Below are positions 46,885 to 58,775 of a stretch of 64,000 nucleotides of DNA, in pieces; within the stretch, counting starts at the first letter, position 1; each line of letters starts with the position of its first letter. The notes below the pieces were generated by a model. That model was not told the DNA's origin. It was given only the letters and a program-made list of their open reading frames with translations, and did no database searches. Both the position numbers and the translations under genes were made by a program. Origin of the DNA: Gnetum montanum. Its lineage: Eukaryota; Streptophyta; Gnetopsida; Gnetales; Gnetaceae. The stretch spans positions 197,890 to 261,889 of the forward strand of contig MNCI01035665.1 of assembly GCA_015680685.1 (NCBI GenBank). The letters run 5' to 3'.

Positions 46885-48873
46885 AAATGAAAACTTGTCC
46901 TTGAGTGAAGAAGGGGAGGAACAAGTTTTTTACAAAATATTGGGTAGGTATGGGATTATTGACTAACATACAAACTAACTCAAATGGAACAATAGACTCT
47001 GAGTACCCAAGTGTACATAGATACAACCTTTTACAAAATTGGGTGTTCATGATAAGAGAAGTGAACACCTTGGATAATATTGACATCCAACACCTCTTTC
47101 TAGCTAAAGAATAAGAGAGAAGATCCAACAATCATGAATGATCCTCATTATGTGGTACTGCCACATCATCCTTGGTGCAGATAGTCCTACTTCCAATGCA
47201 TGATTCCAAATATAATCACAACAGAATCATGAATTAGTATGCAATGTGTAACACATAGCTGTTAAATGCCTTGTCTCATTGGTAGTTACACTTGGCTAGG
47301 TTGTGATCATGGTAGATTGATTTCTTTAGAAATGTTAGCGAGAAGGCTAACAAACCGGGTAAAATAGATAAGTAGTCAATTACATTTGAAAATGTTTGAC
47401 ACAAGGAAACATTTGAAGAGGGTGTATGAATTCACAACAATAAAAAGGAAAGTTCACTAAAAAATGTTGCGAAGATGTGCACAATTGGATGTCATTGATG
47501 GGGCAAACAAAAAGAATTTTATTGTAAGAGTATTTAACGATAAAGAACTTAACTAACTCAACCAAAATATGTGCAAGTGGGTCCTCCCCAAAGTAGACAT
47601 AGGCCTTATGCCCTTGCATAACTTTAAATCAAAGAGTTTGTGGGCTTCATGGATGATTAATGATTATAGAAGGTTAAGTACAAAAACTCGGAAGAAACTA
47701 ACTAAGAATTCCAACACATCAACCAAGACATTGAACCAAAACATGAAACCAGTACTGAGATGAGACATGGAAAGCATAGATGGATGAAAGATAGTAGAAT
47801 GGAGTCCCTGATTAAGGTCACATGAAGTCCCTTGTGGATTTTGTGGTTAAATGACTTAATAGGGTTCATCCTTAGTCCAAACCCAAAACCAACCACGTTC
47901 AGTGACTTTGCATCATCATTATAAGACTAGTCCCTCCCCTGAGACATAAGAGTGCCCCCATAGAACAACCACTATTGCTTATTAGTAAAAAAAGGTAGGA
48001 GGTGAGGAAAGGCCTTAGTTAGAAGGGGCTAGTCCCATAACCAGTGCTTTTAGCCTATTTATTTTGTCTAAGGGATGTGCCTTGAATTTCCATCAATTTT
48101 TTTTGAAATGGAAACCATGCCATGCAAATATGTATGCATTTATTTTTTCTGAGTGTGCTTTGAATTCCAATCATTTTCTTTTTTTTTTATGAGAATCACA
48201 CCATGCAAAGACATATGTATTTATTTTGTCTAAGGGATGTGCTTTGAATTCCCATCATTTTCTTATGAGAACCACACCATGCAAAGATGTATTCAACTTC
48301 CTTTTATTGGTTGACATAGAATGGTATGAAATGCATGAAAACACACATGCACCCAAAAAAATAGAAAGGTATAAAGAATATCAAATCTCCTTGAAATCAC
48401 ACCTTGTTCAAACCTTTGAATCCTTCCCAATTCTAGAAACTACCAAAGTTATAAGTTTGTTAAAGTTTCATTAATGAAAAATGGATTGCACATTTCTAGA
48501 ACAAGAAAAACCATAGAGTTTGTGGATGGGTGGATGTTGTGGACTCACTACCTATTCCATGAAAAGGAAACCATGTCCTAATTATCCATAACAAAATTCA
48601 AAGCCAAAAACCAAACACCAACAATCAAATAACAAAATTGTACATGCCACCATCAAGAAATGCATTACAATTGTACTTGGCACTTATTAATAAAAAGTTA
48701 GAAAATCACACCAAAATAAAATAAAAGAAAATATAAAAGAAAGTGTAAAATATTTAATAAATAGAAAATGTACTAAAGGTGGTGTAAAACAATTACAAAA
48801 CAAGAAGATGTAAAATAAAAAATGTGTAAAACAAAAAATTGAAAAACTGAGCTGCTTATATGGTTAGCATGGA
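46885..48873 (-). other. 3' untranslated region of RLG-6
   Basis: Holds the block gcaagtgggtcctccccaaagt (47573-47594), three stem-loop modules in tandem (48068-48128, 48149-48210, 48231-48287) and T-rich units in complement (about 48700-48850, gtgtaaaacaaaa type). Open stretches at 46905-47114, 47569-47763 and 48226-48474 have no family support. Confidence 0.65.
48068..48287 (-). repeat. Three tandem stem-loop modules (RLG-6)
   Basis: Each copy reads, on the plus strand, (a)g(g)gatgtgctttgaattcc, then a T-rich centre, then gaaccacaccatgcaaag. The copies differ mainly in the centre. One or two copies occur in the other RLG elements. Confidence 0.72.
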
Positions 48874-48893
48874 TGGCCATCTCCCCCATGACT
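48874..48893 (-). promoter_or_regulatory. Internal purine tract of RLG-6
   Basis: ggccatctcccccatgacta on the plus strand, that is tagtcatgggggagatggcc on the coding strand. The stretch agtcatggggg equals that of the LTR-adjacent tracts of RLG-1, -3 and -5. Confidence 0.5.
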
Positions 48894-50110
48894 AAGTGGA
48901 AAGGTGGAGATCTAAAATATGGAGTGTGGTTGTCCATCTGATGAGGCTCTTATTGTATTAGTTGGCTTATGCTATGGAAAGGTTTGATTTTTTGGATGTT
49001 GACCAGCTATTTCTTGTTTGGGCTCTTAGGTTTGTAGATCATCATAGCCCTAGAAGGAAAAGTTTCATACATGATATAAGGTCCTTCCCACAATGTTTGG
49101 AGCTTAGTTTGTTGAGGTACGTGTGTGGGTCTCTAGTAGAGAACCTTATCTCTTGGTTGAAATTTGAATTTTCTAATTTTAAGGTTATTATGCTTTTTGT
49201 TGTAGGCCTTGTACAACTTGTTAGATGATAGGGCTACCAATCTATTTTTGTGTAGTAGGTTGAGATTCATTAGTCTTTCTTTTTATGCTAGACCCAAGTG
49301 AAGGTCAAGGTCACAGGTTGTTGAAAGTGTATAGAGGTCAGATTGAATAGAAAGTATTGGTAATTTTCCATACACAAGCTCATAGGGAGAGTAGACTATA
49401 GGAAGTTTCCATGTTGAGCGGTACACCCAAAGGGGATCATTGAGTTTTGTGCTCTAGTATTTTCTATATTTGCTAACATTTCTTGTCAGAATCCTTGTGA
49501 TTTCCCTATTGGTAAATTCAACTTGACCATTAGCTTGGAGGTGGTAGGATGTTATGAATTTATGTTCAACCCCTAAGTGTTACATGAGCTTTCGAAACGT
49601 AGTTCTTGTAAAGTGAGTTTCATTATCAGAAATTAATGCACATGGCATACCAAACCTATTTACAACATTTTTTTGTACAAACTGAGTAGCAATAGAAGAT
49701 GTATAGTAAATGAATACTACTACTTCTACCCATTTTGTACACTAGTCAACAATGACTATGATGTATGCCTTTTCATTTAGAATAGGCATGACGGCACCCA
49801 TGAAATCAATGCCCCAAATGTTGAAGGGTTCTAATGGCTGAATCCATTGTTTAGGTTCCTTCATTTGAGTAGTTATTCCATCATGTTGTTGGCATCATTT
49901 ACAAGAGTAGACGTAATGATGAGCATCCCTAAAGATTATTGGCCAATAGTACCCTGCCATCAAGATTTTAATGGTTGTGCATCTCGTAGCATAGTGTCCT
50001 CCACAAGGACCTTCATGAGCATCCTACAGAACACATAGTTGATCAACATCAGGGATACAACAATGAACTAGTCCATTGGTGCACACCTTGTAGAGATGTT
50101 CATTGATCTC
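48890..50110 (-). pseudogene. Integrase pseudogene of RLG-6
   Basis: On the minus strand: a zinc part (DAHEGPCGGHYAT-like, about 49975-50030; CQ.HDGITTQMKE-like, about 49865-49895), then FNIWGIDFMGAVMP (about 49790-49825) with the first Asp, ALISDNETHFT (about 49610-49645) with the second, and YHLQANGQVEFTN-like sequence (about 49500-49550) with the Glu. The C-terminal tail runs to about 48895. Stops interrupt it. Confidence 0.75.
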
Positions 50111-50289
50111 CATGAAGTGTCTTACCTAGTGAAGAAACTACTATTTCTTCTAGTGATCTAATCCTTGTGGCATCTCCTGAGTGAGAGGATAGGTGAGAAT
50201 TCCATCATACCATTTAGGCTTATTGGGAAATTGTCCAATTATACTCCAACAAAGAGGAGTTCATCAAGAAACATATCAAATAGTGGATT

Positions 50290-50740
50290 TTCTTCCTCTT
50301 TGTTGTTCCATCACAACTGAGATAAGTGATCAGGGACCACATTCTTAGTGCCCTTTCAATCTACCATCATAAGATATAATTCCTACAAGATCACCAACCA
50401 CTGTATGACATGGGGGCTCATCGTTGGCTTATTCATCAAGAAGTGGATGACACTGTGGTCTATGTGCATGAACACCTTGTTTCCAAGCACATAATGCCTA
50501 AATTTTTCTAGAGCAAACACCAATGTCATCAACTCTTTCTCTATAGTGGTGTAGTTTAGTTGTGCACCTGCAATGCTTTAGCTAGTGCAATGGATGTAGT
50601 ATGCACATTTCTTGTTATCTAACTATGTAAGCACAACTTCCAAGGCATAATTTGATGCATCTACCATAATATGAAATGGTCTAGATCAATCAGGTACTTG
50701 TAGGATTAGAGTTTCTACAAGTTTCTCCTTTACTTGTTGG
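50290..50740 (-). pseudogene. RNase H pseudogene of RLG-6
   Basis: Minus-strand frame with NYTTIEKELMTLVFALEKF (about 50500-50560), KVFMHIDHSVIHFLMNKP (about 50430-50490) and KNVVPDHLS (about 50320-50350). The order and spacing match RLG-1. Confidence 0.75.
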
Positions 50741-51640
50741 AATGATTTTTTACATTCTGCGATCCAAACAAAGGGAGCATCTTTCTTTTTTAGCTCCACC
50801 AATAGTTTTGCATTCTTAAAGAAATTCTCTATGAATCACCAATAGTAGCCAGTATGTCCAAGGAATGATCGAACATCTTTGATAATTTCTAGTTGGTAGG
50901 TTATTCCTTGGATTATCCTTATTTTCTCAGGGTCTACCTTAATTCCTACTTATGATATTCTATGCCCTAATACAATGCCCTCCTAGACCATTAAGTGACT
51001 TTTTTCCAATTGATCCACAAGTTGGTTTTAACACATCGTTTTAACACTTGCTCAAGGTGGTCCAAGGCTTGCTGAAATGTAGCTCCATAAGTGTAGAAGT
51101 CATTCATGAAGACTTCCATACCACTTTTGATTTGCTATTGAAAAATGCTCAAAATAAAGTGTTAGAATGTAGTAGGAGCATTACATAAATCAAATGGCAT
51201 CTTGCGATATGCAAAAGTCCCATAGGGACTCATGAATGTTGTCTTCGCTTGGTCCTCTAGTGCAATTTGAATTTGGTTATATCCACTATAACCATCTAGA
51301 AAACTATAGTAGCAATGTCTAGATATTGTGTCTAGCACCTAATCAACAAATGATAATGAAAAATGATCCTTGAATGTTGCCATATTCAGTAGTCAAAAGT
51401 TGATTTAGACCCACCACTTGTCACCTTTCTTTGGCATAATTACAAGTGGACTAACCCACTCACTATCCGCAATGAGATAAATGAACCCCATCTTGAAGAG
51501 TTGTTTGATTTCCTCCTTAATGATCTACTTCAGTTTTGGGTTTAATAATCTCTAAGGCTATCTTTTTGGCTTCATGGCTAAATTAGTGTAGATGTGATGC
51601 TGGCATATCCTAGGATCAATTCCTGTGAGTTTCGCATATG
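50741..51640 (-). pseudogene. Reverse transcriptase pseudogene of RLG-6
   Basis: On the minus strand: MGFIYLIADSEWVSPLVIMPKK (about 51430-51500), FKDHFSLSFVD (about 51345-51380), FLDGYSGYNQIQIA (about 51270-51310), YGTFAYRKMPFDLCNAP (about 51180-51235) and the catalytic box EVFMNDFYTYG (about 51085-51120). The first Asp of the box is Asn, as in RLG-1. Stops include TAG/TAA in place of Trp, Arg or Gln codons. Confidence 0.85.
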
Positions 51641-52560
51641 ATCAAGCAAAACCTACTGACCATTTTTCAACTACCTCCAACATCATCTTATTCTGCTCTA
51701 GAGCAAGATTTGCATTGATTATGACTAGCTTTCCAATTTTCAAAAACACATATTCCATTATGGTTGATAGCATTTTCAATTTAAGGGGTTCTTACTTGAA
51801 ATTTTCATAAATTCCCAACTCTCCCCAATGAGTATCATTATTTGCATCATCAGAGAGTTAGTGATGAACTTGCTTGAGTTCATTCATGCCTATGACATAT
51901 GCACATGTTAGGATCTCAGTTGGTTCTATGCAAAGTATGTTACTCTTAGAATCAACAATCAGCCACTAGGTACCCTTTGTTTTGTGGTTGCTACATACAG
52001 ACACCTTTGAAGTTTTGCTTCCAGTGCACACTGCTTGCATGTAGTAGATGCTTGCATTATAGCCTAGAGTTTTTGCACACAATTGCACGCTGTATTATTG
52101 TACATGATGCATGAGACTTTCTTCTTTTCTATCTTTATAAATGCACTTTCTTTGGATATTTCTAAGGAAAGATCTCTAATACCCTTTCTGGCATCAATGG
52201 TGTTCAACTATGCCCTTCCCATGATGATTGGAAAATCACCTTTGCAGTTCTCCACTTTGATCACTAGGAAATTAGCAAGATATGGCCACCCACAGAAATT
52301 GGTCACAATATCTTCTACCAACCCCAATGAAATAGTGATGGACTGGTCTACCAATTCTAATCTTATGTTGCTCTTCTTGAGAGGAGGCAGGTTCCATGTA
52401 GTGTATGTCTCATGAGAAATTAAATTGACACCAGAAACTGAATTGAGAAGAGCCTTGCACAATTCATTCCCAGCAATATGTAAATAAATCAGAGGACTTC
52501 TAGGGTTAGCTAATTTCCTAGGAAGGTTTTTAGCAGGGATCTAATCAGATACAGTATGAG
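51641..52560 (-). pseudogene. Protease and linker pseudogene of RLG-6
   Basis: The open part 52208-52462 reads CKALLNSVSGVNLISHETYT, then TNFCGWPYLANFLVIKVE and FPIIMGRA. The catalytic Asp is Asn (codon AAT), as in RLG-1, and DSG is disrupted. Further on are LSLEISKE, the Cys motif CKQC.LE...QRCLYVATTKQ (about 51975-52050) and a linker to about 51640. Confidence 0.75.
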
Positions 52561-55076
52561 TAAGCATGACGATATGGATCCTAGGTAGATTTTGGTTTGA
52601 AGGGGACTCGAAGGTGTTTGATACAGAGGAAGATGAAGGAAGAGGGTTGTCAACCACAGGTGTAATCGAGGGCTTAAGTGTACTATAGGATCAAAAGAAA
52701 TGTCTTCTCTATGATCAAGTAATTAACCCATCTGATTGATGAATCAGCTGTAGATTAATGGACCTCGTAGCATTGCATTGTTTCAGTTGAGTTGATAGTT
52801 CACCCTACATAGGTGGAGTAGGTGGTAGCTATGCGAGTAGAGGAGGAACATGTGTAGGGACAAGAGGAGGATAAGGGTAAGAGGTGGTATCCCTTCTTTC
52901 ATGTGGAGAATGAATTTGATAATAATTAGAAGGGTTGTAGTAAGATTAGAAAGTAGAAAAATGATTGGAGAAGTCACATAAAGACAGTGGTTGTTGAATG
53001 TAGTAACCATATGGATTAGGTTGTCGATAAGGTTATTACTACCTTGGTGGTGTAAGCACCCATGATGTGATTGCTGCCACTATTAATACTACTCATATAG
53101 ATGTGGCATACATTTGTTGCTAGTGGAACTACCTAAAATTTCCTTAAGGATAAGGTAATCTTTTAGATGTTTGCTTTTATGTTAATTGTGGATTCAAAGC
53201 ATACACCCCATACTCCTATAACTATGACACAATGGGGCAACATCCCTTAGAATGTACATAGTGGTAGATCTCACATCCACCATCATCATTTGATTTGCTT
53301 TTCTCAGTCTCTTCTATCGTAGCAATCTTCCCCTTACCTTTGTGATAGGCATGTACAACTTCCTTGTGCCTCCTACGCTCATGATCACTACCTTATTCTT
53401 TGGACTATTCAGCAATTTTTTGAACAACTTGAAATCTACTATCCATGGAGTCGCATATCTAATCAACCTTGGCCATAATTTTAGATTGAAATTTTTGGAG
53501 TGGAAAGGTTTTCCTATTCATCTCCTCATCAGATGTAGATTCATCCTCACTTTTACAAAATTGAACCTCCCTCTTACAAATGGAAGGATCACGGTTATAC
53601 TCTCCTACACTTTCTCTTTTTCTTATTTCACCCTCCTCTTTAGGTACCTACTTGATTAATATTTGTATATGATAGGCACTTAATTTTGATAGTTACCTCT
53701 AGGCATAGACACCAAGGGTTCTCCTTGTTTCTAATACAATGTGGTAAAGTTGATCCAATTGAGAATAACCATGGCTAGGACATTTGTGCATTAAGGAATA
53801 GTATCAGTCGATGGTAGCATCCAAGGGTTCATGTGTTCCTTATTTCCATCCTTGGATTTTCTTTCTCAAGTTGGACACTCTAGAGTATATTTGATATTTA
53901 TCATTAAACAAGTCAATCATGGTACTCCATCGTTTGATAGATTCCAACTTTAAGGACTGGTACCAACTCTTTACTTCTTTGATAAGTGTCCTTGGGAACA
54001 ACTTATGTTTTTTCCACTCATTTTCTATATTCAGTAAGGCACATGCATCTTAAAAATCTTAGAGATGGTTCTACGGATCAGAGTTATATCCCCCTTCAAA
54101 TTGAGGAATATTGTTCATGCCTAGCCTTTTGATCTAACTATCCTTCACATGCCTTGTTAGAATTCATACTACATCTACAATACTAAGCATACTTTAGGTA
54201 GTAAGCTAAGGCTCATTGAGGCCTTAATCATGATGCCTACAATGCTTTCTACTACCCTTTTGTTCATGGCGATGTGCCTCTCTTGAATGTCCATGCCCTT
54301 GATCTTGCCTTTCCTAATGGTTCTTTTGATCATTTCTCTCCCGTTAGTCATTTTGGTCACCTCTACCATAGTCTCACCTTCTATGGTCATGGTGAGAGCC
54401 AGAACAAGAAGATGATGACAATGAAGGGAAAGAAGAAGGAGGACTAGCACTATCACGGTGCCTACTACCACCTCTTTGGTGATCAGAACCATGATCATGA
54501 TCTTGTTTCTTGTCTACATCCATGCCTTAACTTGCCCCTCCAGATCCTTCTTTGTCATTTGATCCATTCTTACCAGACCTAGGATTGTAAATTATGGACT
54601 GTAGTTCTAGTTTTGACCTCCTTCATCAAAGTTAAAGAGAGGAACTTCATTGAATGGGAAACCTCTAGAGAAGGGTTCCCACCATCTTTTTGGTACAACA
54701 AGAATGAAGAATCATTAAGTCCTTTTTCCTTTGCAAATTCATAGTGTTGTTCTAGCTATTGATCCTATAGACGTTGTGCTTCAGTGAGATGACAATCCCT
54801 AGCATTAGTATCTTACACAACATATTCAACATGACATTCCTAAAGACCCCATCATATAAGCATTTGTCGGAGCATTGAAGAAATAGATCGATCAAGTGGC
54901 AACACAATGTTGCACTCCATGTCACGCCACTGCAACTCTTCATCCTAATGTAGGATGAAGGTGAAATTTGATACATATTCATCAGGAAGAGCATGTACAA
55001 TTCGATATTGTTAAGGCATTGGCTAATAAGCTTTATCAAACTTGGGTGAAGAATCACTCCTATGAGAAGAAGACAT
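52561..55076 (-). pseudogene. gag: gag pseudogene of RLG-6
   Basis: ATG at 55076-55074 opens MSSSHRSDSSPKFDKAY. Then come HALPDEYVSNFTFILH (about 54960-55010), IVLPLDRSISSML (about 54870-54910), an Arg/His-rich segment with EAHRHEQ (about 54200-54330) and the capsid MNNIPQFEGGY (about 54080-54115), ESIKRWSTMIDLFNDKYQIYS and HKCPSHGYSQ. The Cys/His motif GGCEIYHYVHSKGCCPIVS is near 53225-53285. A Pro/Tyr-rich tail extends to about 52780. Stops are frequent. Confidence 0.78.
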
Positions 55077-55217
55077 TTTATGTTAGAAAAATAAAGTTCA
55101 CAGTGTGCTTCTAAATACTATTGTAGTAATTGTAAGATGTAATACAACTCTAAGGTTCATTCCAATGATTTAAATAATTTCACTAGGCCCTAGATAGTGC
55201 ACAAAACAGCCAAAAAG

Positions 55218-55236
55218 TCCCTGGCAACAGTCTCGA
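55218..55236 (-). other. Primer-binding site of RLG-6
   Basis: Plus-strand gtccctggcaacagtctcg(a), coding strand cgagactgttgccagggac, a variant of the tRNA-Asp site next to the LTR edge. Confidence 0.75.
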
Positions 55237-56059
55237 TGATGAGCGGTGAGGTACTCCTACGCCCAACCATACGAATCACTAAGGCATTTATGCATGATTT
55301 GATCAAATTTCTTGGAGCTATAGTTCTCTAGTAGACTAGTTATTCTAAGAAGTGAAATCAGTATTTAGAACATTTGTTGTCTTCCCAACTACACTTGTGA
55401 AGCTCAAGGATGTGGTTTAAGTGTAACTAAGGTACATGATTTTTCTTATTTTATGTTTTAAAATTTTGATCACCTACAACAAGAATGAAAGGTAAAGTAA
55501 TTTAAGATCTAATTTATCTACTACCTAGCTAGCTCAAAATAAGTAACCACTCAACTTTCTTGGACACATCCTAAACACATATAGTGCTACTAGGCTACCA
55601 ACTATTAAGCATTGTTGGATTACCAAATATTATATGTATGCTCAAAGTGGTCGTGCTTGTGTTCATTAACAACTAGAAATTAATTACTTAATTGAAATAG
55701 AGTAAAGTGCATGAAAGTAAAGTTCATTAAAAGAAACATTAATCTATTTTCAATGCTACAAGGATTTTCAAAAGAGTTTGTTTTTATTCTCATCACACTA
55801 TTGTGGTTAAGTACATTAGTGTTCAAACAAAGAACTATACACACTTAGACTCCTTCTACAGGCACTCAAAAAATATTCTAACTCTAGAGAGAATAAACTA
55901 CAAGAACTTTGCTACTTTGACTAGAAACTGCAAAAACTCACACTAAATTGAGAGCCAAAATGCTATATTTATAGGCCAATGTATGCCCCCTAACATCGAA
56001 TACCCAACATTGCATTTGGTCCTCAATGTCAGAGTAGATAAAAATAATGTGATTCATTA
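55237..56059 (-). repeat. 5' LTR of RLG-6
   Basis: Left edge TGATGAGCGGTGAGG, right edge gtgattcatta. Aligns with 46046-46871. The terminal TG of the coding strand has become TA (taatgaatcac). GTGAG follows at 56060. Confidence 0.9.
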
Positions 56060-56839
56060 GTGAGGCATATGATTTTTATTATTTTATATTTTATTGTTAT
56101 GTGATTAACAATTGGTTGAAACTCAATTTATAATCAATTCAACTAATCTAATTGCTAATTAATAATTAACTACCCTAACATAAGTATTTGATCCCACTTC
56201 CTGTGCACATCCTGAACATATATAACGTTGCTAGGTTACCAAACATAAGCATTGCTGGGATTACCAAGAGTCATATGCATGCTCAAAGAAATCAAACTTA
56301 TGTGCTTAATTAATTAACATACATGAAAATGTAAACATTAACTAAGTACATGAAAAGTAAATTGCATAGAAAGTTAATCTAATCTAAGTCAAAGTGCTAC
56401 AATGAATAAGAATCAATCTTAATCTTATTATTGCTCATGAAATATGTCTAGGTGCATTGCCAATTGAATAAGACTTTGTACAAATAACTCAGATCCACTC
56501 TGTGGGCACTTACTGACTGTTCTCTAAGATTACAAAATAAAACTACAAGAATTTGACTACTCTATTGACAAAACTATTAAAAATTATGCAAAACTCTTTC
56601 CAAATTGTAAGTCCAAGTGCTATATTTATAGGTCGGTGTATACTCCACAATATCATATATTCAACATTGCACCCTCCGACATCAGATACTCGATGTCGAG
56701 GCCTTGTTATCGGAGCCTTGTTATTAGAGCCTTGTTATTGGAGCTAGGATATCAAGGCTAAGATATCAAAGCCTTGTTATTGAAGCCAACCAAAAAGTTG
56801 ACTTTTTATTAGATAACCCAACCAACTAATGATTCATTA
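56060..56839 (-). repeat. 5' LTR of RLG-5, distal piece
   Basis: Continues the LTR broken at 46045; the first five bases are the target duplication. It matches 40430-41266, including the TATA region (about 56622-56631) and the TTATCGG units (56700-56790). Ends attcatta, followed by GAATC. Confidence 0.88.
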
Positions 56840-56844
56840 GAATC

Positions 56845-58722
56845 AATTTCATCCAACGCAAAAAGAATATAAGATATACTTTAATTGTATATTCCAACAA
56901 TTTTTTGATCATAACACAAATTAAAAAAAATTGGAATTCTCAAATCATATACTTATAAATTCTCTAGCAAGCAAAGAGATGGAAACTTACCTTCACTTAC
57001 CTTGCCTGCAGGTGAGAAGAGAAGATTAATGGAGTTTGAGATGAGGTCCTCTATCATGAAGTAACTCCTCATCTTTAGGTTTTTTTTTATTTTCATTGAC
57101 ATGATGACACTATTTGTTCATGTTCTTTAAGAAAGAATCCTTGATCACTTCTTATGTCATCTATCTCTTTGAGAAAATTTTTAATTCTCACTTCTCTTCA
57201 TTTTTAGCTATTGCTACCTGCACAATTTTCTTACCAAAGCCTTTTTTATAGGACCTAGCATTAATCTTGTTTTGATCATCATGAGAATAATTAAAGGTTT
57301 TTTTACTAGCATAATTTTTACACATAAATAAAGTATTCTCCTCATGAATAATATTATCAAGCATGACTATGCTTGAGCTTGAACTTGCATCCTCATGTGT
57401 GACTTTCTCCAAATTCATTGGCTAGTTTTCAAAAGTCTTTTCTTCTTGAACCTCTCTGTAATCCTTATTTAAAGAGGTTATTTATTGAATCTTAGCTTTT
57501 ATGTTTGAGATCTCTCTTTTCATTTCAATGTGAATACCATCTAGCTTAGAAGTTAAAAACATTTCTTTGCCTTCCTAAGCAAATAATGTAAAACAAGAAT
57601 TTCTTCCCTATGTTCACTATACCTTTCATCATACTTGCCACCTTGTATAGCCATGTGTGAAGAATTTTCACTTGTAAGTGCCATGAATATGAGACGAGAA
57701 TATTTGATAGAACTGCCTACTTCTTCTTCACTTTGCTCACCATCATTCCAACTTATATAAATTTTTTTCTTCTTTAATCCCTCATCATTAGGTCTATTCT
57801 TTGGCTCTAGCCTACTATCACTAGGACATTCAAAGGTCATATGGCCTATTCCTCCACAAATCCAACATTATATAGAAGAGAAATCTAAGTTAGAATTCAA
57901 AAATTTTCTACCTCTTTCTCTACGTTTGAATAGATTGGATCTTTGCTAATATGTCCCTTTGTTTTGTCTTGTTATCAATCATTGTAGCTTTTTTTAGAGA
58001 AAGCAATCTTATCTTCACTACCCTCCTCATGCTCATTGAGTTCCTTCTCCTTGGTTGCAATCTTTAGGGTAATGGGTATTTCTTGGATGGCTCCTTCACT
58101 TATGAGATTCATTTCATAGGCAATGAGAGAACTTGAAGTTCTTTGAATTTCAAAGTTGAAAATTCTCTGATTTCTTTCATAGTCATAACCTTTGATTGAA
58201 ATTCTAATTAAAGAGTTCTAATCATCTTAATGATGACATCATTCTCAGGTAAATCTTTACTAGTACTTCTAATAGCTACAACAATATCATTCACTCTAGA
58301 GAAGTAATCTTTTAATATTTTTTACCTTCTCTCATTTTAAGTTTATCATATTTTCTTTGCAAAATTAATAATTTAGATTGTTTGATAATTGATGTTCCTT
58401 CATAAGTAGCTTCTAAAGTTCGTTAAATTTCTTTGGCCATTTTACATCTTGCTACTCTATTAAATTCAAATTTATTCAAAGCAAAATATAAACAATTTTT
58501 TGCTTTTGAATCAAACATGAATTTATCTTTCTCCTCTTGTGTCCATTTTTTGTGAGGCTTGATGATGCTGGTGGAGCTGTCAACAAGTGGAGTGTAGCCT
58601 TCAAGGATGGACTCCCAAACTTCAAACTCCATGGATTTAAAGAATCCTTGCATTCTAAATTTTCAATAGGTGAAGTTGAATCCATCAAGCACAGATGGCT
58701 TTGTATAAGATGTCCCCTCCAT
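56845..58722 (-). pseudogene. gag: copia-type gag pseudogene of RLC-1
   Basis: On the minus strand, ATG 58722 starts MEGTSYTKPSVLDGFNFTY, then TGA replaces the usual Trp. MQGFFKSMEFEVWESILEGY, KDKFMFDSKAKNCLYFALN and EFNRVARCKMAKEI (58423-58653) match the gag domain of plant copia elements. YEGTS and KLLILQRKYDKLKM follow (about 58320-58420). A canonical zinc knuckle CWICGGIGHMTFEC (C-x2-C-x4-H-x4-C) lies at about 57826-57870, followed by an acidic segment (57553-57825) and another open part (57188-57418). RLG-5 interrupts the element at 56840. Confidence 0.82.
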
Positions 58723-58751
58723 TGTTCACTCTCTAAATTTGATGATGAAGA

Positions 58752-58775
58752 AGAGTACCAAGCTCTAATACCACT
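58752..58775 (-). other. Primer-binding site of RLC-1 (tRNA-Met-like)
   Basis: Coding-strand agtggtattagagcttggta directly after the LTR; TGGTATTAGAGC is one base from TGGTATCAGAGC, the initiator tRNA-Met site of plant copia elements. Confidence 0.8.

Larger units (their letters stand above)
46046..56059 (-). mobile_element. RLG-6: full-length Ty3/gypsy element with degraded pol, inserted in the RLG-5 LTR
   Basis: LTRs are 46046-46871 and 55237-56059, flanked by GTGAG (46041-46045 and 56060-56064). Removing it restores the RLG-5 LTR, as comparison with 40420-40440 shows. On the minus strand the order is primer site (55218-55236), gag, protease, linker, RT, RNase H, integrase, 3' UTR and purine tract. 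It has a gag start codon and fewer breaks than RLG-2, but stops remain in every domain. It is the innermost and so the youngest element of the nest. Confidence 0.92.
40247..56839 (-). mobile_element. RLG-5: gag-only Ty3/gypsy element inserted in RLC-1
   Basis: LTRs are 40247-41266 (3', minus) and 45863-46045 plus 56060-56839 (5', split by RLG-6). The flanking target copies GAATC (40242-40246 and 56840-56844) are perfect. The internal region (41267-45862) contains gag and part of the linker only. Protease is missing between about 43690 and 43780, and RT, RNase H and integrase are absent. The same losses occur in RLG-4, so the two form a gag-only sublineage. Confidence 0.88.
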
